Made by a program: the position numbers and the translations under genes. A stretch of DNA of 64,000 nucleotides from Candidatus Accumulibacter proximus (GTDB taxonomy: Bacteria > Pseudomonadota > Gammaproteobacteria > Burkholderiales > Rhodocyclaceae): the NCBI GenBank assembly GCA_016709675.1, contig JADJMH010000009.1:186001-250000 (forward strand). The letters run 5' to 3'. The notes under the pieces were generated by a model. It was not told the origin of the DNA and ran no database searches. It saw only the letters and a program-made list of their open reading frames with translations. The first letter of the stretch is position 1; each line of letters starts with the position of its first letter. Below, in pieces: positions 8,752-16,306 of the stretch.

Positions 8752-8782
8752 TTGACGTTTGCGCACCGTCGATGGCTATAAT
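8752..8782 (+). promoter_or_regulatory. Putative sigma-70 promoter of proA
   Basis: TTGACG at 8752 and TATAAT at 8777 with a 19-base spacer, 29 bases upstream of proA. The -10 is perfect and the spacer longer than ideal. Confidence 0.5.
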
Positions 8783-8811
8783 CAACTTTTGGGCAGCAGC
8801 GGGCAAGCCTT

Positions 8812-10068
8812 ATGGACATCGAGCAGTACATGCAAACCGTCGGCAGGAGCGCACGCGATGCGTCTCGCCTCATCGCACGCGCCGACACCCATGCCAAGAA
8901 CGGCGCCTTGCGCGCCATCGCGGCGGCGATCCGGCGAGAGAGCGACGCGCTGGTTGCCGCCAATCAGGACGATCTTGCCGCGGCGCGTGCGGCCGGTCTC
9001 GAACCGGCTCTGCTCGATCGCCTGACGTTGTCCGCGAAGGGCGTGGCGGCGATGGCCGAGGGCGTCGAGCAGGTCGCCGGCTTGCCCGACCCGGTCGGCG
9101 AGATCAGCGACCTCAAGTTCCGGCCGAGTGGCATCCAGGTCGGCCGGATGCGCGTACCGCTTGGGGTGATCGGCATCATTTACGAGGCCCGCCCGAACGT
9201 CACCGCCGACGCTGCAGCCCTGTGCCTGAAGTCGGGCAACGCCTCGATCCTGCGCGGCGGATCCGAAGCGATTCGCTGCAACCGGGCGATTGCCGCGCTG
9301 GTTCAGGAGGGATTGGCCAGCGCCGGCCTGCCGGCCAATGCCGTGCAGGTGATCGGGACCACCGACCGCGCGGCCGTCGGTCACCTGATCAGGATGCGCG
9401 AGTTTGTCGACGTGATCGTGCCGCGTGGCGGCAAAGGGCTGATCTCGCGACTGCTGGCCGAGGCGCGCGTGCCGATGATCCAGCACCTGGACGGCAACTG
9501 CCATGTGTACGTCGACGATGACGCCGATGGCGAGAAGGCACTGCAGATCGTTGAAAACGCCAAGACGCAACGTTATGGCACCTGCAACACGGCCGAGTCG
9601 CTGTTGCTGGCACGTTCCGTCGTCGCCCGCCTGCTCCCGCCGATCGCCGCGATGCTGACGCAGAAGGGGGTCGAGATACGAGGCTGTCCGGAGACCATGG
9701 GCTGGGTCAAGGAGGCGAAGGCTGCGAGCGAGGAAGACTACGCCACCGAGTTTCTGGCGCCGATCATTTCGCTCAAGGTGGTAGGCGGGCTTGATCAGGC
9801 GATCGAGCACATCAATCACTACGGTTCGCATCACACCGACGCCATCGTCACCGAGAATTACACTTCGGCGCTGCGCTTTCTGCGCGAAGTCGATTCGGCC
9901 TCGGTGATGGTCAACGCCTCGACCCGTTTCGCGGATGGTTTCGAGTACGGTCTCGGTGCCGAAATCGGCATCTCGACCGACAAGATTCACGCTCGCGGCC
10001 CGGTCGGTCTGGAGGGGCTGACCAGCCAGAAGTGGATCGTTCTCGGCAACGGCGAGGTGCGCGGTTAG
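8812..10068 (+). CDS. proA: Gamma-glutamyl phosphate reductase (418 aa)
   Basis: Second step of proline synthesis: NADPH-dependent reduction of gamma-glutamyl phosphate to glutamate semialdehyde. Aldehyde-dehydrogenase fold with the catalytic cysteine in RYGTCNTAESLL, the nucleotide-binding GVIGIIYEARPNVT segment, and the C-terminal EYGLGAEIGISTDKIHARGP motif. Full length. A promoter-like element lies just upstream. proB is not in the window, as is common when proA and proB are unlinked. Confidence 0.97.
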   Translation: MDIEQYMQTVGRSARDASRLIARADTHAKNGALRAIAAAIRRESDALVAANQDDLAAARAAGLEPALLDRLTLSAKGVAAMAEGVEQVAGLPDPVGEISDLKFRPSGIQVGRMRVPLGVIGIIYEARPNVTADAAALCLKSGNASILRGGSEAIRCNRAIAALVQEGLASAGLPANAVQVIGTTDRAAVGHLIRMREFVDVIVPRGGKGLISRLLAEARVPMIQHLDGNCHVYVDDDADGEKALQIVENAKTQRYGTCNTAESLLLARSVVARLLPPIAAMLTQKGVEIRGCPETMGWVKEAKAASEEDYATEFLAPIISLKVVGGLDQAIEHINHYGSHHTDAIVTENYTSALRFLREVDSASVMVNASTRFADGFEYGLGAEIGISTDKIHARGPVGLEGLTSQKWIVLGNGEVRG

Positions 10069-10128
10069 TCCTTCCTGGTTTCTCCAGGTTCATCAAAGCA
10101 GCTCAACCCGAAAAGCAAAGGAGACTGT

Positions 10129-10701
10129 ATGAAGCGTTTGCTGCTGGCGGCCGTTGCCGCCCTGTCGTTCAATCTGGCCGCTGCGGTCGAAGTGGCCGGT
10201 GTGAAATTCGACGACAAGATGCGCGTCGGTACTGGCGACCTGGTGGTCAATGGTGCCGGTTTGCGCAAGAAGGCGGTCTTCAAGGTCTATGCGATGGCCC
10301 TCTACCTGCCCGAGAAGCGCGGCGACGCGGAGGCGGTGCTGGCTGCCAAGGGGAGCAAGCGGATTGCGATCAGTCTGTTGCGCGACCTCTCGGCGCAGCA
10401 GTTCGTCGAAGCGCTGCAGGAAGGGATGGCCAACAACCATTCGGAAGCTGAAATGGTGGGGCTCAAGGATCGCCTGAAGCAGTTTTCCGACACCATGCTC
10501 GCCGCTGGTGAGCCCAAGACCGGGACCAGCGTCGTCATCGACTGGCTGCCGGAGAGTGGCACGCGGCTGACCGTCAACGGGCAGGTGAAGGGCAAGGACA
10601 TCGCCGGCGAGGATTTCTACAAGGCACTGCTGAAGATCTGGCTCGGCAACAAGCCGGTACAGGATGACCTCAAGCTGGCGCTGCTTGGCAAGGCGTCCTG
10701 A
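10129..10701 (+). CDS. Periplasmic chalcone-isomerase-like protein (190 aa)
   Basis: Signal peptide MKRLLLAAVAALSFNLAAA is followed by a chalcone-isomerase-like fold: VEVAGVKFDDKMRVG, the GAGLRKKAVFKVYAMALYLP signature and a C-terminal FYKALLKIWLGNKP. Bacterial members are exported and of uncertain function; the flavonoid isomerase activity of plants is not expected. Good RBS (AAAGGAGA) before ATG 10129. Sits alone between proA and ogt. Confidence 0.88.
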   Translation: MKRLLLAAVAALSFNLAAAVEVAGVKFDDKMRVGTGDLVVNGAGLRKKAVFKVYAMALYLPEKRGDAEAVLAAKGSKRIAISLLRDLSAQQFVEALQEGMANNHSEAEMVGLKDRLKQFSDTMLAAGEPKTGTSVVIDWLPESGTRLTVNGQVKGKDIAGEDFYKALLKIWLGNKPVQDDLKLALLGKAS

Positions 10702-10722
10702 CGGCTGCCGCTGCAGGCCGTG

Positions 10723-11211
10723 ATGCGCCCGCTGGCCGAGCCCGCCGCGACCGGCTACCAGTCGGTGATCGCGGCTGCCGGTTTCAGCCTTGGCGTGCGT
10801 TGCGACGAGCACGAAATCCACCGGATCAACTTCCTGCCGCCGACGGCCGAAGTCGCTCCGGGCAATGCCCTGGCTGCCGAAGCCGCGCGCCAGATCGGCG
10901 CTTACCTGGCGGACGCCGAATTCGCTTTCGCCTTGCCCCTTCGCCCATCGGGGACACCGTTTCAGCGCCGTGTGTGGCACCAGATCGCGGCCATCCCGAC
11001 ACACCAGACGCGCACCTACGGCGACATCGCCAGGGTCTTGCACAACGCCCCACGAGCGGTCGGCCAGGCCTGCGGCGCGAATCCCTTTCCGGTGGTCGTT
11101 CCCTGCCACCGTGTCCTCGCAGCGGCTGGCGGACTCGGCGGATTCGCCCGGCACAGGGATGGCTTCCTGCTCGACGTCAAGCGCTGGCTGCTGGCGCATG
11201 AAGGTCGTTGA
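10723..11211 (+). CDS. ogt: Methylated-DNA--protein-cysteine methyltransferase (162 aa)
   Basis: Suicide repair enzyme that moves the alkyl group from O6-alkylguanine to its own cysteine. The active site PCHRV is intact (VVVPCHRVLAAAGGLGGFA), preceded by the helix-turn-helix recognition segment RTYGDIARVLHNAPRAVGQA. An alternative GTG start lies one codon upstream. No Ada-type N-terminal domain, so this is the Ogt class. Its 3' end overlaps xerD by 14 bases on the same strand. Confidence 0.94.
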   Translation: MRPLAEPAATGYQSVIAAAGFSLGVRCDEHEIHRINFLPPTAEVAPGNALAAEAARQIGAYLADAEFAFALPLRPSGTPFQRRVWHQIAAIPTHQTRTYGDIARVLHNAPRAVGQACGANPFPVVVPCHRVLAAAGGLGGFARHRDGFLLDVKRWLLAHEGR

Positions 11212-12112
11212 GCCCGACGCTGCCGATCTCGCCGAGATCGATTCCTTCTGCGACACGTTGTGGCTGGAAGACGGCCTGGCCAAGGCTTCGCTGGCCAGCT
11301 ATCGCAGCGACCTGCTGCAACTGGCGACCTGGCTCGGCGAGCAGCAATTGGGCAGCCTGTGCGGCATTGACGAAGCCACCCTGCTGCGTTTCGTCGCCAC
11401 GCTCGCGCAAACGCTACGCGCGTCTTCGCAGGCCCGCTACCTTTCGACCCTGCGCCGCTTCTACCGCTACCAGTTGACGCATGGCCGGCGCAGCAGCGAC
11501 CCGACGCTGAAGATCGCCATGCCGGCGAGGCCCTCGCGACTGCCGAAAGTGATTTCCGAAGCGCAGGTCGAGCGCCTGCTCGCCGCGCCCCAGGTCGAAA
11601 CGACGCTCGGGCAGCGTGACCGGGCGATGCTCGAGACGCTCTACGCCACCGGCCTGCGGGTGACCGAGCTGGTCGGGCTCAGGCTGCACGAGCTCAATCT
11701 CGACATGGGCGTCGTGCGCGTCTTTGGCAAGGGCAGCAAGGAGCGCCTGGTGCCGCTGGGCGAGGAAGCGCGTGACTGGCTGCGACGCTATCTGGCCGGT
11801 AGTCGGCCGGCGTTGCTCGAAGGGCGCCAGAGCGACGATCTGTTCGTCACCGGTCGTGGCTCGGCGATGACCCGGCAGGCTTTCTGGCAGATGATCAAAC
11901 GTTACGCGCTACAGGCGGAAATGGATCCCGCCCGCCTGTCGCCGCACGTGCTGCGCCACGCTTTTGCCACCCACCTGCTCAACCATGGCGCCGATCTGCG
12001 CGTCGTCCAGCTCCTGCTTGGCCATTCAGACATCTCGACGACGCAGATCTACACCCACGTCGCCCGCGAGCGGCTCAAGATTCTGCACGCCCGGCACCAC
12101 CCTCGCGGTTGA
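11198..12112 (+). CDS. xerD: Site-specific tyrosine recombinase XerD (304 aa)
   Basis: With XerC, resolves chromosome dimers at dif. N-terminal SAM-like domain, then the catalytic domain with TGLRVTEL (Arg I), HVLRHAFATHLL (His-x-x-Arg), LLGHSDISTTQIYTHV (His and nucleophilic Tyr). Length and the Gly-rich FGKGSKERLVPLG loop are typical of chromosomal XerD rather than phage integrases. Start at ATG 11198, where XerD homology begins; upstream codons of this frame belong to the ogt overlap. Confidence 0.96.
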   Translation: MKVVEPDAADLAEIDSFCDTLWLEDGLAKASLASYRSDLLQLATWLGEQQLGSLCGIDEATLLRFVATLAQTLRASSQARYLSTLRRFYRYQLTHGRRSSDPTLKIAMPARPSRLPKVISEAQVERLLAAPQVETTLGQRDRAMLETLYATGLRVTELVGLRLHELNLDMGVVRVFGKGSKERLVPLGEEARDWLRRYLAGSRPALLEGRQSDDLFVTGRGSAMTRQAFWQMIKRYALQAEMDPARLSPHVLRHAFATHLLNHGADLRVVQLLLGHSDISTTQIYTHVARERLKILHARHHPRG

Positions 12113-12156
12113 CGAGGGCCTGCTTCGCGGCGCCTCGCCTGGCCCGGGCTTGTCAT

Positions 12157-12741
12157 TCAGCGGTTGAGGTAGCGCAGGACGCCCGGCGTCCCTGGCTGGC
12201 CCTGCCGCTGTCGCGGCTGATCCTCGCCGGTGGCGTCGATTTCAAGCAGCGTGATGCTGCCAAAAGCGAGCGGCAGCTGGCTCCAATCGCCGATCGGCAA
12301 CTGCAGCCAGTAGCCGAGCAGGGCACGGATGGCGCCGGCGTGGGTGACCAGCGCGACGCGGTCTCCGCGCAGGCTGCGGACGCAGTCGACGACGCGTGTC
12401 TGCAGTGTCGCCGCCGATTCCCCGCCCGGCGGGGCGAAGTGCAGGACATCGGCTGCCCAGGCGTCGAGCAGGCGGCGATCGATCTGGTCCCAGGGCTGGC
12501 CCTCCCAGTCGCCAAAATCGATCTCCAGCAGCCGGCGATCGCATCGCGCCCGCGGGTGCAGTGCCTCGGCCAGACAACGTGTGCGTCGCAGGGGACTGGC
12601 AATCACCGGCGTGTCGGCCGGCAACAGCGGTCGCAGACGCCCGGCGATCGGCTGCGGATCTTCGGCCTCGACGTCGAGCTGGCCATAACAGACACCGGCG
12701 GCCAGGAGCGGGCGCGGATGGCGGATCAGGAAAAGTTGCAC
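12157..12741 (-). CDS. cobC: Alpha-ribazole phosphatase, histidine phosphatase family (194 aa)
   Basis: Removes the 5'-phosphate of alpha-ribazole (phosphate) in the last part of cobalamin assembly. N-terminal LIRHPRPLLAAGVCYGQLDV carries the RHP variant of the phosphatase RHG motif typical of CobC; ASPLRRTRCLAEAL and EIDFGDWEGQPW follow, and the second His sits in ALVTHAGAIRALL. The GTG start at 12741 overlaps the cobS stop by 16 bases, so cobS-cobC are translationally coupled. Confidence 0.9.
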   Translation of the reverse strand: MQLFLIRHPRPLLAAGVCYGQLDVEAEDPQPIAGRLRPLLPADTPVIASPLRRTRCLAEALHPRARCDRRLLEIDFGDWEGQPWDQIDRRLLDAWAADVLHFAPPGGESAATLQTRVVDCVRSLRGDRVALVTHAGAIRALLGYWLQLPIGDWSQLPLAFGSITLLEIDATGEDQPRQRQGQPGTPGVLRYLNR

Positions 12742-13481
12742 AGCAGCCCGCAGTAGAACGCCACTTCGGAGAGCTGCTGCGTGGCGCCGAGGCAATCGCC
12801 GGTGTAGCCGCCGATCTGCCGCTGGAACAGGCGCGCCAGCCAGAGCGTGGCCAACGCGGCAAACAGGCAGCCGAGCAGCGCCGCGAGCGGCGGCAGCAGC
12901 AATAGCGGCAGCAGCGCGGTGAGCCCGGCAAAGCCGAGTTCGCCCCAACTGATGCGCGTCGCCAGCGGCTTCGCCTTGCCTTCGTCGCGCACATAGTCGA
13001 GGCCGCGCAACAGCGTTGTCGCCGCGAAGCGGGAGAGCGTGTGACCGGCCAGCAGGGCAAGCGGAATCTCCAGCCAGTCCAGCTCGATCAGTGCGCAGAA
13101 GCGAGCCAGCAGCAGCATGACCAGCGCGATGGCGCCGAAGCTGCCGATGCGCGAGTCCTTCATGATCGCCAGAATCTGCGCTTTGTCCCAGCCGCCGCCG
13201 AAACCGTCGACCATGTCGCTCCAGCCGTCTTCGTGAAATGCACCGGTCAGATAGAGCGAGCTGGCCATTGCCGCCAGCACCGCCAGCGTCGTCGGCCAGA
13301 GGTAGGAAGTGAGTACGAAGACCAGCGCGGCGATGGCGCCGATCAGCAGTCCGACGGCGGGAAAGTAGCGCGTCGCCCGGTCGAGCGCCTCGCTGCTGTG
13401 ACCCACCCAGGCCGGGACCGGCAGCCGCGTGAAAAAGCGCAGCGCGCCGAAGAAGTATTCGAGTTCGCGTTTAAGCATCAC
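12726..13481 (-). CDS. cobS: Adenosylcobinamide-GDP ribazoletransferase (251 aa)
   Basis: Membrane enzyme joining adenosylcobinamide-GDP with alpha-ribazole to make adenosylcobalamin. Motifs: FFTRLPVPAW near the start, FHEDGWSDMVDGFGGGWDK, MKDSRIGSFGAIALV and the C-terminal GGYTGDCLGATQQLSEVAFY. Several hydrophobic helices fit an inner-membrane protein. First gene of a cobS-cobC pair. Together with the adenosyltransferase at 32949, it indicates cobalamin synthesis or salvage. Confidence 0.95.
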   Translation of the reverse strand: MMLKRELEYFFGALRFFTRLPVPAWVGHSSEALDRATRYFPAVGLLIGAIAALVFVLTSYLWPTTLAVLAAMASSLYLTGAFHEDGWSDMVDGFGGGWDKAQILAIMKDSRIGSFGAIALVMLLLARFCALIELDWLEIPLALLAGHTLSRFAATTLLRGLDYVRDEGKAKPLATRISWGELGFAGLTALLPLLLLPPLAALLGCLFAALATLWLARLFQRQIGGYTGDCLGATQQLSEVAFYCGLLCNFS

Positions 13482-13870
13482 CTGGCCGCTGGCGGGGAAG
13501 GCCCATGCCCCTCACCCTTCGATGATGCAGCGGTGTCGAGGGCCGGCGTTGCCGCCGGAAAGCGGACTGACCTGTCGAAGGTGCCGCGAACCCCGCTCCG
13601 GCTGGTGGCAGGTAGGAATTGGGCGGCGACTGGTGGCGCCTTGGTCTGTTTGCGGGCATCTCTCGGGATATCTCGGGGATCTCGAGTACGGATGGTATCC
13701 CGATATGCCGCCTGCGGGCCATTGCCGCTCGCCTGGCACTGCGCGGCCTCGGTTGACGGTATCATTCGAGGCTGCGCCGGGCTGCGCGTGCTGATCCAAG
13801 GCGGGACGGAAATCGGTCCTTTTGTCGTGCTGCGCAGCAGCCCCGTCCTTTGTCTTGAAGATTGACCGCC
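13482..13870. other. Intergenic region between cobS and the MT-A70 methyltransferase
   Basis: A 389-base gap between divergent genes. No coding signal I trust on either strand. It must hold the promoters of both genes; a TCTCGGGATATCTCGGGGAT direct-repeat-like patch near 13660 could be an operator. Otherwise nothing assigned. Confidence 0.4.
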
Positions 13871-14527
13871 ATGACCAAGCATTTTCCCGAGGCCGGTGCC
13901 GCCCTGCTTCGACGCATCAGCGCGCAAAAATTCCACACCGTCCTCGCGGATCCGCCGTGGCAGTTCCAGAACCGCACCGGCAAGATGGCGCCGGAGCACA
14001 AGCGCCTGAACCGCTACGCGACGATGACGCTGGACGACATCCTGGCGCTGCCGGTAGCCGAGGTTGTCGAAGATCCGGCACACCTCTATCTGTGGGTGCC
14101 GAACGCACTGCTGCCGGAAGGGCTGCGGGTCCTCACCGCCTGGGGTTTCGAATACAAGAGCAACATCGTCTGGCACAAGATTCGCAAGGACGGCGGTCCG
14201 GACGGGCGCGGGGTCGGTTTCTATTTCCGCAACACGACCGAACTGATCCTTTTCGGTGTCCGGGGAAAGAATGCCCGCACGCTGGCGCCCGGCCGTCGCC
14301 AGGTCAATATCATCAAGAGCCGCAAACGCGAGCATTCGCGCAAGCCCGATGAAGCCTACGATCTGATCGAATCGTGCTCGTCTGCTCCCTTCCTGGAGAT
14401 GTTCGCCCGCGGCTCGCGGGATGGCTGGGTGAGCTGGGGCCACCAGGCCGACGACTACTCGCCCGACTGGCCAACCTATGCCCACCACTCGCAGGCCGAA
14501 ACCGATGGCGCACCGACCAAGGGCTGA
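13871..14527 (+). CDS. MT-A70 family adenine methyltransferase (218 aa)
   Basis: SAM-dependent N6-adenine methyltransferase of the MT-A70 class. The catalytic DPPW is intact (TVLADPPWQFQNRTGK), followed by ALPVAEVVEDPAHLYLWVPN and TAWGFEYKSNIVWHK. The C-terminal EMFARGSRDGWVSWGHQ motif is also typical. No restriction enzyme or specificity gene is adjacent, so it is an orphan DNA (or possibly RNA) methyltransferase. ATG 13871 chosen over an upstream TTG in frame. It sits alone between two gaps; such genes are often prophage- or plasmid-derived, though no phage genes surround it here. Confidence 0.88.
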   Translation: MTKHFPEAGAALLRRISAQKFHTVLADPPWQFQNRTGKMAPEHKRLNRYATMTLDDILALPVAEVVEDPAHLYLWVPNALLPEGLRVLTAWGFEYKSNIVWHKIRKDGGPDGRGVGFYFRNTTELILFGVRGKNARTLAPGRRQVNIIKSRKREHSRKPDEAYDLIESCSSAPFLEMFARGSRDGWVSWGHQADDYSPDWPTYAHHSQAETDGAPTKG

Positions 14528-14730
14528 GGCGGCTGCCTGCCGCGCGGTAGCCTGGCCGGGCTCGATCGTCATTGCCATTCAATACCGGACATCCGGGCGA
14601 TCTCGAGGTTTGAGCGGCGCCGATTGAAGGTCAAGCTGGAAATCCTGGCAAAACCATTCGACTCCGGGGCTTCCGGTTGCTATTCTGCTCGACGTAGCGC
14701 CTTTCACATCCTTACACTGGAGCACTCAAA

Positions 14731-15072
<342 letters not shown>

Positions 15073-15174
15073 TGCGCGCGGTGGCCGGCATCTGGCGACG
15101 CTTGCCGGAATGACGCGACCCCTGCGAACCCCCAACCGGTTTGGCCGCTATTGCGGCATTAGAGAGGACACAAC

Positions 15175-15354
15175 TTGGTAAAACCAAACTATCAGTTCGA
15201 GAAGCGTCAGCGAGAGCTGGAGAAAAAAAGGAAGCAGGAGGAGAAGCGCCTGCGCGACCTCGCGGCGAAGAATGCGCCGGACAGCGGTGCTCCAGTAGAC
15301 CCGGCTGGCGGCCCGGCGCCACCTGAAGCGGCAAACCCGGCCACGAACAGCTGA
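15175..15354 (+). CDS. Small basic coiled protein (59 aa)
   Basis: TTG start after AGAGAGGA. The first half is an unbroken charged helix (VKPNYQFEKRQRELEKKRKQ, then EEKRLRDLAAK); the second half is Pro/Ala-rich. Small proteins beginning with this motif are conserved in Beta- and Gammaproteobacteria, commonly beside RRM-type or cold-shock genes. Function unknown; the composition suits an RNA- or ribosome-associated factor, which is inference. Confidence 0.7.
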   Translation: MVKPNYQFEKRQRELEKKRKQEEKRLRDLAAKNAPDSGAPVDPAGGPAPPEAANPATNS

Positions 15355-15435
15355 GCGAGAAGAGAGATCGGGCGTCGTGGCGAGGGGCATGACGCCGGCG
15401 CTTAAAGGATCATCGACCTCCGACGGTAGGTCAGC

Positions 15436-16221
15436 GCCCTTGCGGGGGCTTTTTCAGTTTGCCAGGTGAAGCGTCTGCCTACATGCGGGCGATCATTGCG
15501 TCGCCGAACTCGGAGCAGGACACCTCGGTCGCACCTTCCATCAGACGCGCGAAGTCGTAGGTCACAACCTTGTCGCCGATTGCCGCTTCCATGGCACGAG
15601 ACGATCAGGTCGGCGGCTTCGATCCAGCCCAGGTGACGCAGCATCATCTCGGCCGAGAGGATCAGCGAACCGGGTTGACCTTGTCGAGCCCGGCGTACTT
15701 CGGTGCGGTGCCGTGCGTCGCCTCGAAACAGGCGTAGAGGTCGGAGATGCTGGCGCCGGGGCGATTCCGATACCGCCGACCTGTGCCGCCAGCGCGTCGG
15801 AGATGTAATCTCCGTTGAGGTTGCAGCAGGCAATCACGTCGTACTCGGCCGGACGCAGCAGGATCTGCTGCAGGAAGGCGTCGGGACCAGGCGCTCGGTG
15901 CCGTCCTTCGAAATCGGCTTGATGCCGATGCCGGAGGTGGCCGGGAAACGAATCTTCTTGACCCCCATTTCGTCCTGCAGAAACTTGATCACCTTGTTGC
16001 AACCGTCGGAACCAGCTTCCCATTCGATGCCGGCGTAGATGTCCTCGGTGTTCTCGCGGAAGATCACCATGTTGGTTTTCGACGGGTCCTTGAGTGGCGA
16101 TGGTACGCCACGGAAGTACTGGATCGGACGGACGCACTGGTAGAGATCGAGTTCCTGACGCAGGGCCACATTCAACGAACGGATGCCACCACCGACCGGC
16201 GTCGTCATCGGCCCCTTGATC
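15436..16221 (-). pseudogene. icd: Damaged partial copy of isocitrate dehydrogenase
   Basis: Nearly the same DNA as the 3' three quarters of the intact icd at 20455-21684 and in the same orientation, including part of the terminator hairpin. Differences: a deletion of about 199 bases (matching 20862-21060), at least three single-base indels (near 15596, 15669 and 15760) and scattered substitutions. The first 288 bases are absent: homology stops at 16221, where an unrelated AAA-domain fragment begins. It cannot encode a functional enzyme. It is either the scar of an integration or duplication at icd, or a chimeric join with another strain's contig; substitutions alongside homopolymer indels fit both readings. 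Confidence 0.9.
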
Positions 16222-16306
16222 TTCCTCGACGAGATCGACAGCACGCTCAAGCTGCCCTTTACCGACGACCTGTTCGCCCTCGCGCGAGGGGGGGGGGGGG
16301 GCGGCC
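16222..16306 (+). other. AAA-domain fragment ending in a 14-G run
   Basis: Plus-strand frame reads IFLDEIDSTLKLPFTDDLFA, the Walker B region of AAA-like STAND domains, then hits 14 consecutive Gs (16288-16301). The next gene continues in another frame with LARVLYWTGGHPFLT, which in this family normally lies some 70-80 residues further on. The P-loop part and this middle portion of the ATPase are therefore missing, and the poly-G run probably marks a badly closed assembly gap. Confidence 0.7.

Noticed and set aside
10790..11197. xerD starting upstream in the open frame
   Set aside because: That part overlaps ogt and shows no recombinase homology; ATG 11198 fits XerD length.
12742..12948. N-terminal extension of cobC
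   Set aside because: Arg/Ala-rich shadow of cobS; the RHP phosphatase motif begins right after GTG 12741.
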